A DNA stretch of 64,000 bases from Rhyacophila brunnea. Its lineage: Eukaryota > Arthropoda > Insecta > Trichoptera > Rhyacophilidae. The translations under genes were made by a program, and so were the position numbers. The stretch spans positions 372,001-436,000 of the forward strand of contig JAGYXB010001854.1 of NCBI GenBank assembly GCA_022495005.1, in the 5' to 3' direction. Of the stretch, positions 23,896 through 33,000 are shown in pieces (positions within the stretch are counted from its first letter, which is position 1; the number at the start of each line of letters is the position of its first letter). A model generated the notes under the pieces. The model had not been told where the DNA came from and did no database searches. It worked only from the letters and a program-made list of their open reading frames with translations.

Positions 23896-24864
23896 GTAGC
23901 ATAAACTCTCATGACGTGGGTAAAAATGCACACAATATAACTGGTATTTCAAGGAATCCAAAAGTCTGTCCGGGATTGCAATCACTAGTTGCACAGCAAA
24001 ATTCTCCATATACAACCTATTTAAAAGCAAGGGGAATACAAATATCGTGAAACAACGATGGCGAACCTTTTTTTGTATAATTTAAACAAGCGAATTGAAA
24101 ATGAAGTTTGCATATCGAGAATCGAATTTTATTGTAAAAAAAATCGCAAATACCGTGAGCAAATTTAATTTTTATTTAACTTTTTAATATATAATATAAA
24201 TAAAATAATATTTTTTTTGATAAAAAAGATAATAATAATAATGTGATTTTAATGGGAATTAAATATTTCGTTTAATATAACATCTCACGTAGTCTACTTA
24301 AAATTATCACACGGGTTTGCCACTGCTGATCTTGGATTTAGTACAATTTTTTTTTCGTTTTCCTTGCTAGTAAATTCAATGAGGAAATATTTTCAAGAAT
24401 AAGTTTATTTACTCACGTCCCTAAGCAAAACTAATAAACTCTCGGTTGAAAAATCCGGTTTGTGATTTTTTTATAAGGGTTTACGTTAAACGTTACGTAT
24501 AAAAAATATGCTTATTTATTGAAATATTACGTAATAAGTAAATTCATTTCTTGAATAAGTCGAAACATATTATCATGTATTTAATTATTTATACGTTTTT
24601 GTAAAACTCTGATAACCAACGATGCAAACATAGACAGTGCCTAAAAATCTGAAATTGAGGTTAAAAATCATGACTACGACTGATTATTAAATTAATTGAT
24701 AATCATGTCACTATATCTGTCAAAACCATGAGTATTTAAATACAATATAAAGGCTCATATAGCAGAAAATAACAGATTAAATATATTATATCACTTCGCA
24801 TCCAACGAACAACCAACAAGCGCATCGCAAACCATCTGAGATTTTAGCACCGCAACGATAAATA
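23896..24864. other. AT-rich region, no gene seen
   Basis: No frame or repeat was recognised beyond simple AT runs. Confidence 0.4.
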
Positions 24865-25334
24865 AATTACAAGATAAAAAGAACTTTTTATATACCACGT
24901 TTTTAAATTTTTTGTTGAATCATAATAATTATAAACTTGAAAATTTTATGTATTAATAAATACTTATTTTTGTACTGATAGAAATACTGAATACCTAAAT
25001 ATAGAATACTGAAATGTCATTTTGACATTTCATATTGATTTCCATTGTAACGCACGTATATATTAATAATTTAGTTGCTAGGACCCACATAGCAACCAAT
25101 AATAGTGAGTAGTAAATATTACTTTTAACGAATTTTTTTCCGAAACATACAAAACAGAATTAACTGAAAATGAATTCAATTCTGCTTAAAGATGGCCAAA
25201 CGTATCAAACGAATGCATTGTCGTCGTGTTCTGATATATTCTAAAAGTTTCAAATGTTTAGCTAGTCGGGAAGTTAGTTAAAAATCTTAGACAAACAAGA
25301 AAAAAATTGTACTACACAAAAAAAAATATGTACC
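24865..25334 (+). repeat. Interspersed repeat family A, copy 3 (left piece)
   Basis: This family A copy is interrupted at its right end by the R1-clade element. The missing right end (GTACCGGACAAACAAG, then GAGCTAATAAAAACGTTG) is found at 32951-32996, on the other side of the insertion. Confidence 0.85.
25323..25334. repeat. Target-site duplication of the R1 element, left copy
   Basis: AAAATATGTACC is repeated at 32947-32958. Confidence 0.8.
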
Positions 25335-25634
25335 ATTGAAGTTAATCCCTCCAAACCAAAACCCGCCACGCACCACACCCGGTCTTAATCGGGCGTATCA
25401 CGTGACCCTACATTGGCGATGTGAAGCATCTAGTTAAGTTTTAGACCGGGAATGCCCTAGGAGGAGATACCCAGGACTAAGGTTGCTACGCTCAGAGTGA
25501 GCTCTGACTGAGTTTAAAGTTACTTTCTAATGCAAAGTGCCGGGGAGAGAAGAGCACAGGGAAATTATCAAAATAAAAATGATTCTAGTGTATATAAAAC
25601 AAAATAATGAAGCTAATCATACGGACAGCAAAAA
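25335..25634 (-). other. 3' UTR of the R1-clade element
   Basis: Non-coding sequence after the ORF2 stop, ending ATTAACTTCAAT on the minus strand. The same terminal sequence occurs in the truncated relative at 19629. There is no poly(A) tail at the junction; R1-clade elements often lack one. Confidence 0.75.
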
Positions 25635-27449
25635 TTATGTGAAGAGATCTTCACGCCCGCAGTAAGACGCCGCAAATTTTTTAAATGCAAGATAATTGGC
25701 CTTAGTAGCAACCAAGTCGGACGGCCCGATGGGCCCAACAGCTGGTTGGACCGACCTGAGCATCTCCTCCCGTTCGGAGCACATTCTAAGACATTCCCAG
25801 AGGATGTGGTTGGCATCCTGAATCTCCCCTCCGCATGGACATGTCGGACGGCTTACAAGTCCAAGCTCAAAGAGCTTGCCAGCGAACCCACCGTGTCCAG
25901 TCACAAATTGACTGGTGTGATGGTCAGGAGTCAGATATTTGGTTATCTCCAATCGCCATTTAATATTTGGAAAAAACATATATGTGTGCCGGCCCTTGGT
26001 TGATTCATCCCACCGTCGCTGCCAGGTCTTCCTCGCCGCGTCAAGCGTCATGAGACGTATTGTCCGCTTCAACGAGGTTACTTTTTCAGCAACAAGCCGA
26101 GGAGGCGGGGCTAGGTGAAAGTCACCAACAACGGCCTCCTCGCCTTTGAAGAGCATCGTTGACGCGCCGCTGACCTGTATGTGCAGATCTAGTGGGAGAA
26201 TGCCGGCCAGGACCGGGAGCGCGGCCGTAGAAGTTGTTCGGTAGGCCTTGGTTATGGAAAGCAGCGCGCTGCGCTGTCCGCTTAAAAGAGTGCTTCTAAG
26301 TTTGACACTTTTCGGGATACGCAAGCACCACGCACTAGCAGCGTAGGCGGCAATCCCCATATAAATGGCGCCATAGGCAATCTTAAGCGCCCTTACTTTT
26401 AAGCCCCATCCATCACCAGCCATACGGCCCACCCTCTGGAAGGCCCTCCCAGCCTTATAGACTTGGGTAAAGGCATGGTGATGGAAATTTAACATAGTGT
26501 CCATTTGGACGCCCAGGTAGGTGACCATCTTTGACACTTTCACTCTCGTATCACCGAAGCGGACTGTGGGTGGCCGCTTACAGTTTAGTCGTCCCGGTCC
26601 TTTCAGGACAATGGCTTCTGTCTTGGAAGGTGCGAAAGATAGTCTGCTTACTTTACCCCACGCCTCAATTGACTTTAAGGCTTCGCCGACGGCACTCTCA
26701 ATCTTCGCCCTGCTGTCGGCCTCCACCAACAGCAGCGCATCGTCAGCGTAGGCGATGACAGTGCAATCGGTTGGAAGCGGGATCCTAAGGAGATCGTCGA
26801 AGAGCACGTTCCAGAGGAGGGGCCCGAGGACAGAGCCCTGGGGGCAGCCCATGCTGGTGCGCCTCTCTATTGTGGTAGAACCAACACGAAACTCGATCGA
26901 TCTATTCGTGAAATAACTCTGAATCGACGCGAACAAATTTCCTGGTAGTCTCTTGAGCCGAAGTTTTTGAAGTATAAGAGGCCAGGATGCACTATCAAAC
27001 GCACCTGCAATGTCCAGGAAAACTCCTAGGACGTATTTACGGCGAGAATTTTCAGCGATGGCAATCACGTTTCTTATGGCGTCTGTCGTTGATTTGCCTC
27101 TTCTGAATCCAAATTGCTTTTCAGAAAGCGGCGCATGCTCTTCCAGGTGGGCTTCAATCCTGTAGCACAGAAGTTTCTCCAGCACCTTACCGAGAGCCGG
27201 CAAGAGTGTTAGAGGACGGTAGGCTTTGGGGCTTGACGGTTCTCGACCGCTGGCTTTGGGGATTACCTTCAGTAAGCCCCGCTTCCAGCAGTCGGGGAAC
27301 GTGCCGCTCTTGATGCAGTCACTGAAAAGTTTGGTAATGGCCCATGTGCGTGGCGCGGCCTGATGGCGATTGATCCATGTGCGTTTGACAAGTATATTGT
27401 CAATGCAATCCGGGCCTGATACCGCACAAGAGGCTCGTTCTGAGACCAA
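25635..27449 (-). pseudogene. R1-clade ORF2, reverse transcriptase part
   Basis: This 604-codon open stretch would copy the element's RNA into DNA at the nicked target. Landmarks are AYRPLTLLPALGKVLEKLL (about residues 76-94), FGFRRGKSTTDA (113-124), FLDIAGAFDSASW with the first catalytic Asp (144-156), MGCPQGSVLGPLLW (200-213) and AYADD with the catalytic Asp pair (233-237). A C-terminal zinc finger CPCGGEIQDANHILWEC ends near residue 553 and the frame closes with GREDLFT. The N-terminal residues before SGPD come from a repeated segment that carries a stop, so this frame is cut off from the endonuclease. The usual KAPGPD-type opening of the R1 RT is changed to SGPDC. Catalytic motifs look intact; the protein as a whole is not. 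Confidence 0.92.
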
Positions 27450-27722
27450 GCTTTAATGCACGGTATGGAGGACCCCAAGTTCCGATGATGCGATGATCTC
27501 CTGTTCAGAGGGCAACGATCCTGGTCGGTGTCGATAAAGAGAAGCCTCAAAGCGTATACTCATGGTGGCATCGTCCCTGGACTCGTCATCCAGGGGGATG
27601 AGTGCCTCGAGCAGGACCGCAGCCGTTTCAGACTCGGTACTGGTGTATCCGCCACCCGGTTTCTGCTACCGCACAAGAGGCTCGGGTCTGAGACCAAGCT
27701 TTAATGCACGGTTGGAGGACCG
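27419..27722. repeat. Duplicated 55-bp segment interrupting ORF2
   Basis: The 55-bp blocks 27419-27473 and 27667-27722 are near-identical direct repeats (each has TACCGCACAAGAGGCTCG, GAGACCAAGCTTTAATGCAC and GGAGGACC), 248 bp apart. On the minus strand each supplies an in-frame or near-frame TAA inside CATTAAAGC. They lie between endonuclease and reverse transcriptase and are the main visible lesion of ORF2. Confidence 0.75.
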
Positions 27723-27829
27723 AAGGGTCCGAACCGGATGGTGACGAAGTTCCTCCAGTAGTCCTTCTTGGCCGAGTAATCTCGCTCCTAGTCGTATCGG
27801 GCGGACTTAGCCATGGATGCAAGAATCAA

Positions 27830-28846
27830 TCAGGCGGTGGTTGCTTGAGTCGGCGCGCACGTTGATGGACCTTGCAGTGCTTTCCTGAAAAAGTCGCGCA
27901 GGTTCGAAACTTGCTGCGTCCACCACGGCGACTGGCTGGGTGGCTTGGGCTTGCAGCGTCCGAGTGAAGCTTCGGCTGCTCCGGTGATATCTGCAGTCAG
28001 TCGTGAAGCGGCCGAGTGCAGGTCCGGAAAACGGTATCTCGAAGTCCTATCAAGCTTTTTGGAGAGCGCCTTTTCAAACTTTTCCCAATTCCCGTCACGC
28101 GTTCTGAAACGCGTGGGCGGGGAAGGGGATACGTCAGAGACGCCATCGTGCGAGGAGTCAGCGGCCAGCTCAAAAGTGATCAACCGATGATCACTCATGG
28201 AGGCGCTCGCATGGACCCTCCAGCCCCTGATACGTCTCGCGACGGACTCAGTGGCAAGAGTGATGTCGATGTGAGTGCTTCCGGAGTTTGCATGCGACGT
28301 GAAAGTCGGCATGCTATTCGGATCGTTGAGGACGACCAGGTTGTGCTGGTGCACCAGCTCCTCGATGACGTCCGCGTCGCACAAGGGGAGATCCACGGGC
28401 GCCCAGAGGGGGGACTGCGAGTTGGCGTCCGCACAGATGATGACATCCCTGCCAGCAACTGCGCGGAGGATGCCGTCAAGCAGCGATACCACGTGTTCCT
28501 TTGTACTCTTAAAGCTGAAATAGGCGGAAATAACCACCACGCTGCCTCCTCCGGGTAAGCTGATGTCTGCACACGCGACCAGCTTAGTCGACAGATGCAA
28601 GAGCGACAGCACGCCAAGGCGAGGGTCAAGAGCGAATATACAGGCCTTTGGCTCTGTACAACTGGCGCTGACAACGAGGCCCGCGCACCTAAGTCCCTTT
28701 TCAGCGAGCCTGGGGCCCTTTTCAGAACCCCAGTGGTACGGTTCCTGCACCAGCGCCAGCGACATGCCGGCGGCCTGCATAACCTCAATCAACTCCGCAG
28801 AGCCGGCGTCGCTCAAGTTCACGTTCAACTGGGCGAAGGTGATCAT
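27830..28846 (-). pseudogene. R1-clade ORF2, APE-type endonuclease part
   Basis: The likely start is the ATG at 28846-28844 (MITFAQLNVN), because its ATGA overlaps the ORF1 stop; an upstream in-frame start at 28909 lies within ORF1. The domain nicks target DNA to prime reverse transcription. Visible motifs, in order, are QLNVN, LVQEPYHWG with the catalytic Glu, ICADANSQSPLW, STHIDITLA and MSDHRLITFEL with the conserved Ser-Asp-His. The open stretch ends with TQATTA and a stop, after which fragments of the linker continue in other frames up to the reverse transcriptase. The family is certain; target specificity cannot be read from the sequence. Confidence 0.9.
28843..28846 (-). promoter_or_regulatory. 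ATGA stop/start overlap coupling ORF1 and ORF2
   Basis: The TGA of ORF1 (28845-28843) overlaps the ATG of ORF2 (28846-28844). Termination-reinitiation at overlapping stop and start codons is known for the related silkworm element SART1. The arrangement here suggests the same mechanism in the ancestor of this copy (inference). Confidence 0.7.
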
Positions 28847-29073
28847 CGAGCGGCAGTGTAGTCCACCATAGCCCTTTCGCGCAACTCGGCGTGGAGTCTT
28901 GCAGGGCATTCGAGGCTATTGGTGGGATGGTCATGCGGCTGTTTGTGCTTGTAGCAGGCTACGCACTTGGGTGGGATCTCCTTGTGAGGGCAGTCTGCGC
29001 GATCGTGGCCGGAAGCAGTGCAGTGGCTGCATGTGGGAGTCTTTGAATTGCATCCCTTTGCCATATCGCTAGC

Positions 29074-30975
29074 CTACTATTGGTTTGTGACACAGACCAA
29101 TTCAAATAACTTCAATAATTAGCGGGAAACGAACATTACATGTACACATGCTTACTACTGCGTTTGCGTTTGGTTTAGAATCAAACTTTCTGTTGGGATA
29201 TTATTATATTCAGCTATATATCATATAAATAGTGATTTTACATGGCACTTATACACCGTAAAGCTTTATTTAACGTTTTTGTTATGTTCCATATCCACAA
29301 AATGCACAATGTTTTTCGTTTTTGTGGATATGGAACAAATTATGGATATGGAACAAACCAAGATAATATTTTTTCCTATTTTTGTATTACAACGCGCGTA
29401 ATATTTCATTGTTACTGTGTTTTCGTCAATAATAATAAATACATTATAGGTCATTATATTTATCATTTAATGCGATAAATAAAATTGTTACAATAAAAAC
29501 ATTAAAATAATCTTGGTAGGTAAGTAAAGATTGAAAAAAGACATAATATAAATTTCTAATAATAATACAATATCATCGAAAAAAATAAGAAATATAAAGG
29601 GAAATAAGGCAATTGAACGAATTATACAAAGGTTTCCAGAAAAAAAAATGTCATTAATTATTGCTTACAGTGCAAATAGTGCTTTGAAAAAATCCTTATC
29701 ATTTTGTGACTTAATGTTAACAATTTTCTTGTTTCCTGATGGAACATATTTTTTTTAAATAGGAATTTGAGGTAAAATATTGCAATTACTATTTTGTATA
29801 CGAAGTGGAAGCCATTTTTTTTCTAGAGCTACTGGAAGGGGTAATTATATTACGACGAATCAAATTAATGTCAATGAAGTGATCATTGAAATCCTTTCGC
29901 CATATCACATTGGACAGAAGAGATCGTTTTTCGTATTGTAAATGCTTTAATTTTGTGAATTGAATATTGTTAAAAGCATAAGAGGCTGCAATGACTTGGT
30001 AGTCGAAAAAATCTGCCTCCAACATCTGTAAAACTTAAAAAAACATTTTTTCTGATGAAATTTCAATATATCTAAGTACCTACCGAATCAATGAAAATGG
30101 ATTCAGAAGATCCAAATTCTTAGGAAACGTTCAATTACGCTATGAGCAGTATCTAACTTTCGTAATGTTCCATGCCCAGGTTCAGAAAACTTTTGTTTAA
30201 TTACGTTTTTACGGAATTTTTATTTTGAGGTACCCACAGATTTATCCTATCACAAAATTATATACTTACTTAATTATTTATTGTTGGAATGTCACGAATG
30301 ATATGTGTCAGTATTTTGATCAATGCACTTGCCAAAACATTTCCAGATCTGCCATTTAGGAATTCGTGCCAAATACAATAATTGTATACAGTTTTATTTA
30401 TATTGCAATAAGCTGTAAAATTAAAGACATTCAAAACAATTTGATACGTTTGCCTTTGGAAGAGAAAAAATATATTTTCTAAACCAAATGTTATCAGAAA
30501 TTCTAGGGGAGATGGAGAAAAATCCATTATTTACTTTAAAACTTATATTTATAATAATACAATACGAATCACAAACAAATTAAAGCCAGTCAAACGTTAT
30601 GCATGACGTAACTAAATGTAACTATGACTAAATAAACTGACGAATTTGCGTATTGTTTTGTTCTTTGTCCACATTCTTCCAGATAAAATGCGCAATGCCA
30701 TTGGTCGAAAAGGATATGGAACAAACCAAGACAACTTATAATATAGCGTAGAAAATTATTAGTATTGGTTTGTTCTATATCCGGATATGGAACAAACCAA
30801 TCCAATCTTTTGTATTCTTTTTATGGATTTGGAACAAAAATATACTTACAACTAGTTTATTTCAATATTTTTTGGTCTTTTTTCACTGGATATGTAACAT
30901 AACAATACTCAATGATCATTTTACGTAAAAAAGTTTTTTTTGATAAAAATGGTCTGTGTCACAAACCAATACTAA
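29074..30975 (-). mobile_element. 1.9-kb TIR DNA transposon inserted in ORF1, transposase mostly deleted
   Basis: The ends are inverted repeats sharing TATTGGTTTGTGACACAGACC. The outer sequence TAGC at both ends lies next to GCCATATCGC on one side and GCGATATGGC on the other. Subterminal copies of GGATATGGAACAAACCAA occur in both orientations near 29290-29365 and 30710-30840, as expected of transposase binding sites. The direct flanks match at 8 of 10 positions, consistent with an 8-10-bp target duplication. Removing the insert and one flank copy leaves the ORF1 knuckle with canonical C-X2-C-X4-H-X4-C spacing, which supports these limits. The superfamily is not resolved. Confidence 0.8.
29789..30527 (-). 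pseudogene. Transposase relics, three collinear pieces
   Basis: Piece 1 (30527-30270) contains IVLNVFNFTAYCNI, VYNYCIWHEF and GRSGNVLASALIKIL. Piece 2 (about 30190-30115) reads EPGHGTLRKLDTAHSVIERF. Piece 3 (30025-29789) reads DFFDYQVIAASYAFN and later FTKLKHLQYEK. The order and the NVFNF, GR(G)S..(A)SAL and HSxIE blocks resemble, from memory, the DDE-type transposase of a family common in insect genomes. The N-terminal DNA-binding part and the stretch between pieces 1 and 2 that would carry catalytic residues are missing. Piece 1 is followed by GTAAGT and piece 3 is preceded by TTTTACAG, so the parent gene may have had introns. Confidence 0.55.
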
Positions 30976-32312
30976 GCTAGCGATATGGCCGTAAAGGTGG
31001 CACATGTTGCACTTCACTACCCCCACAAAGTCCTTCAATGGGAAGGATTCCCATCCCATATACAGCCTGTCCTCCACCAAAAGGGCAGACCAAATTGCAC
31101 CAGGGACGAAAACCACGAAGTGACATCTGCCGGTCTTCGGGCCAGCTTTGTGGCTGAGTCGAATATCCCTGTACGCCGATTCCGGCAGACCAGTCTGCTC
31201 CTTGGTGGAGGTGTAGATGGCTTCCCGGAGCTGGGGTTCTGTAAGGGTTGAAGGGAGATTAAAAATAATAACCCGAGGCTGTTTTTTCCCGGCGAGCTCA
31301 GCTCTTAGGGCAGCCTCCGAGGTCTCCATGGCCTTAACGAGGGCCGTGGCCTCGACTTCGGAGCGGGGGTGAACAATAATTCCTCCGTTTCTCACGTTTC
31401 GGATCCCTGTAATTTGGACCCCGATTGATCTGGGGTCAAATGCCTTCTTCAGGAGGTCCTTTGTGGCTTCCGATGTTTTTCCCCAGAGCCGGTCGGGAAA
31501 AATAGGACGCCCGGTCTGGGGGCTAAAGGCAGGGACGGGAAATGGCTGTTGACGGTGGCCGGAGGTGGAGCGAGTATTGTGGAGGTTGCAGTGGGAGGGC
31601 GGCTTCTTCTGCCGAGGGCTGTGGCCCACGATGTGGGCGCTGGCATCGTTGCGGCGATGGTGGTGTGGAAGTTTGCCGATGCTGTTGGTTTTGGTGAATG
31701 AAGCGTCTTAAGGGTTTTGGTTTGCGTGTGCAGGTCTTTGATAGCCTTCTTTTGCATATTGAGGCCAATTGTCCTGTCCTTTAGTAGCCCCTCTAGGTGT
31801 TTAATATTGGCTTCTTGGGCAATGGTCTTTTTTTCTAGTTTTGCCATGGTCATGTTCTGCCTGCCTTGTGCTTCTGAGAGGCTCAATAGGGCGTTATTGA
31901 TGCGTTCCTTGGCTCCTGCTTGCTTGCCGCGGAAGGCCGCAATTACTTCATTCATATAGGTGGACACGTCTTGATAGACGGATTCATATAAGTCCGTGTC
32001 GACGGCAGTGTATTCCCCAGTTTCCTCGTATTCGCTGCCGGAAGACGATGAAGAAACGTCGTTGTCAGCATGCCGAGGGGCTGGTTGGTGGTTCTTGGAT
32101 TTTGGTTTTTTGGCTTCAGGTTCGGTGATAGTGTCCGGAAATGTGGCTTTTGATGATGATTTCTTCCCAGGTGACTTAGGCGAGCGCGTCTTGTTTTTTG
32201 ACGATCGTATAGTCGTTAATGGGGCGTGGCCAGATGTGGATGCCGCAAGGGATGGTGTGTTGTGAGGATCAGGACCTTCCCGAGGAGGTGGAGTACGCTC
32301 CATGTTAGGCAT

Positions 32313-32946
32313 TTGGGTTAGATAGCAGAATCAAAAGTAATTAGTAATAATTTATAAGTTGAGGGTCTTAATACACTAACATAATAATATTGTCTTTAGA
32401 TCGATGCACTGGTCGTCCCTGCATATAATATATAGCATTTCCTACACTAAAACAATGTCAAAAATAGTTCCAGCAAAAACAATTTATCACGCAATAAATA
32501 TTATATTATTACAATAATTAATTATTATTACAATACTATTATTAAATGAAGGAATGGAAATACTTATTTTAAAACACCAAATCTAACAACAACAACGCTA
32601 ATTACATCTGTTTATAACTTGTAATGATAATTAAACTAATTAATTTAATGGTTATCAATTACACGGGAGCAATAAATTTATACAGAAATATGATTGTTCG
32701 CGAGTTCATTGCTGGTTGGCAAGGAAAAAGGCACATTTACCGGGAAAGTCCTAGGGGAAAACACACAAAAGTTTCACAAATCGTATTCCATGGGCAGGCG
32801 AAGGTATTAGTTAAAAAACGGGATCAAAAACTTGTGAATAGCAGGGTCAAAATTGAAAATAACGAAAGCGAAATGATAACGATGCAAAAACACGTCAGAA
32901 CGGCTCGACCGTTATACTCAGTCTATGTACCAAAACCATCTATGTC
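32313..32946 (-). other. 5' UTR of the R1-clade element
   Basis: Non-coding on the element's strand. The 123-codon frame on the opposite strand (32624-32995) runs across the insertion junction into the family A repeat, so it is not a gene. An internal promoter is expected for this clade but no motif was pinned down. Confidence 0.6.
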
Positions 32947-33000
32947 AAAATATGTACCGGACAAACAAGAATACGAGCTAATAAAAACGTTGTAAAATAC
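32947..33000 (+). repeat. Interspersed repeat family A, copy 3 (right piece) with target duplication
   Basis: It begins with the second AAAATATGTACC (32947-32958) and continues with the family A right end GGACAAACAAGAATACGAGC. It is the continuation of 24865-25334. Confidence 0.85.

Larger units (their letters stand above)
28843..32312 (-). pseudogene. R1-clade ORF1 (gag-like), frameshifted and split by a DNA transposon
   Basis: ORF1 encodes the RNA-binding structural protein of the element. It starts at 32312 (MPNMERTPPPREGP) with a Pro/Ser/Lys-rich, low-complexity N-terminus and a region likely to form a coiled coil (residues about 105-195). One frameshift lies near 31450-31600, after which the frame carries DRLWGKTSEATKDLLKKAFD and PESAYRDIRLSHKAGPKTGR. 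The first zinc knuckle begins CNMCHLYGH and is cut by the 1.9-kb insert at 29074-30975. Beyond the insert the reading resumes with AKGC. The second knuckle (CSHCTASGHDRADC) and third (CVAC to NSLEC, spacing C-X2-C-X8-H-X6-C) follow, matching the R1-clade pattern. It ends DYTAAR, with the stop overlapping the ORF2 start. Confidence 0.9.
25335..32946 (-). mobile_element. R1-clade non-LTR retrotransposon, near full length, with nested insertion
   Basis: The 7.6-kb insertion (5.7 kb without the nested transposon) lies between 12-bp duplications inside a family A repeat. From 5' to 3' on the minus strand it has a 5' UTR of about 630 bp, a gag-like ORF1 with three CCHC knuckles, ORF2 with an APE-type endonuclease and a reverse transcriptase, a C-terminal CCHC motif, and a 3' UTR of about 300 bp without a clear poly(A) tail. 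This order is characteristic of the R1 clade (R1, TRAS, SART). The GC content is clearly higher than the flanks. It is dead: ORF1 is frameshifted and split, and ORF2 is interrupted. Confidence 0.93.

Noticed and set aside
28016..28558. 180-codon plus-strand frame inside the R1 element
   Set aside because: Shadow of the GC-rich endonuclease coding strand; the real motifs are on the minus strand.
25335..32946. LTR retrotransposon or endogenous virus
   Set aside because: No long terminal repeats, protease, integrase or envelope. The APE-type endonuclease and CCHC pattern identify a non-LTR element.
32624..32995. 123-codon open frame on the plus strand
   Set aside because: It runs antisense through the R1 5' UTR and across the 12-bp insertion junction into family A, so it cannot be an ancestral gene.
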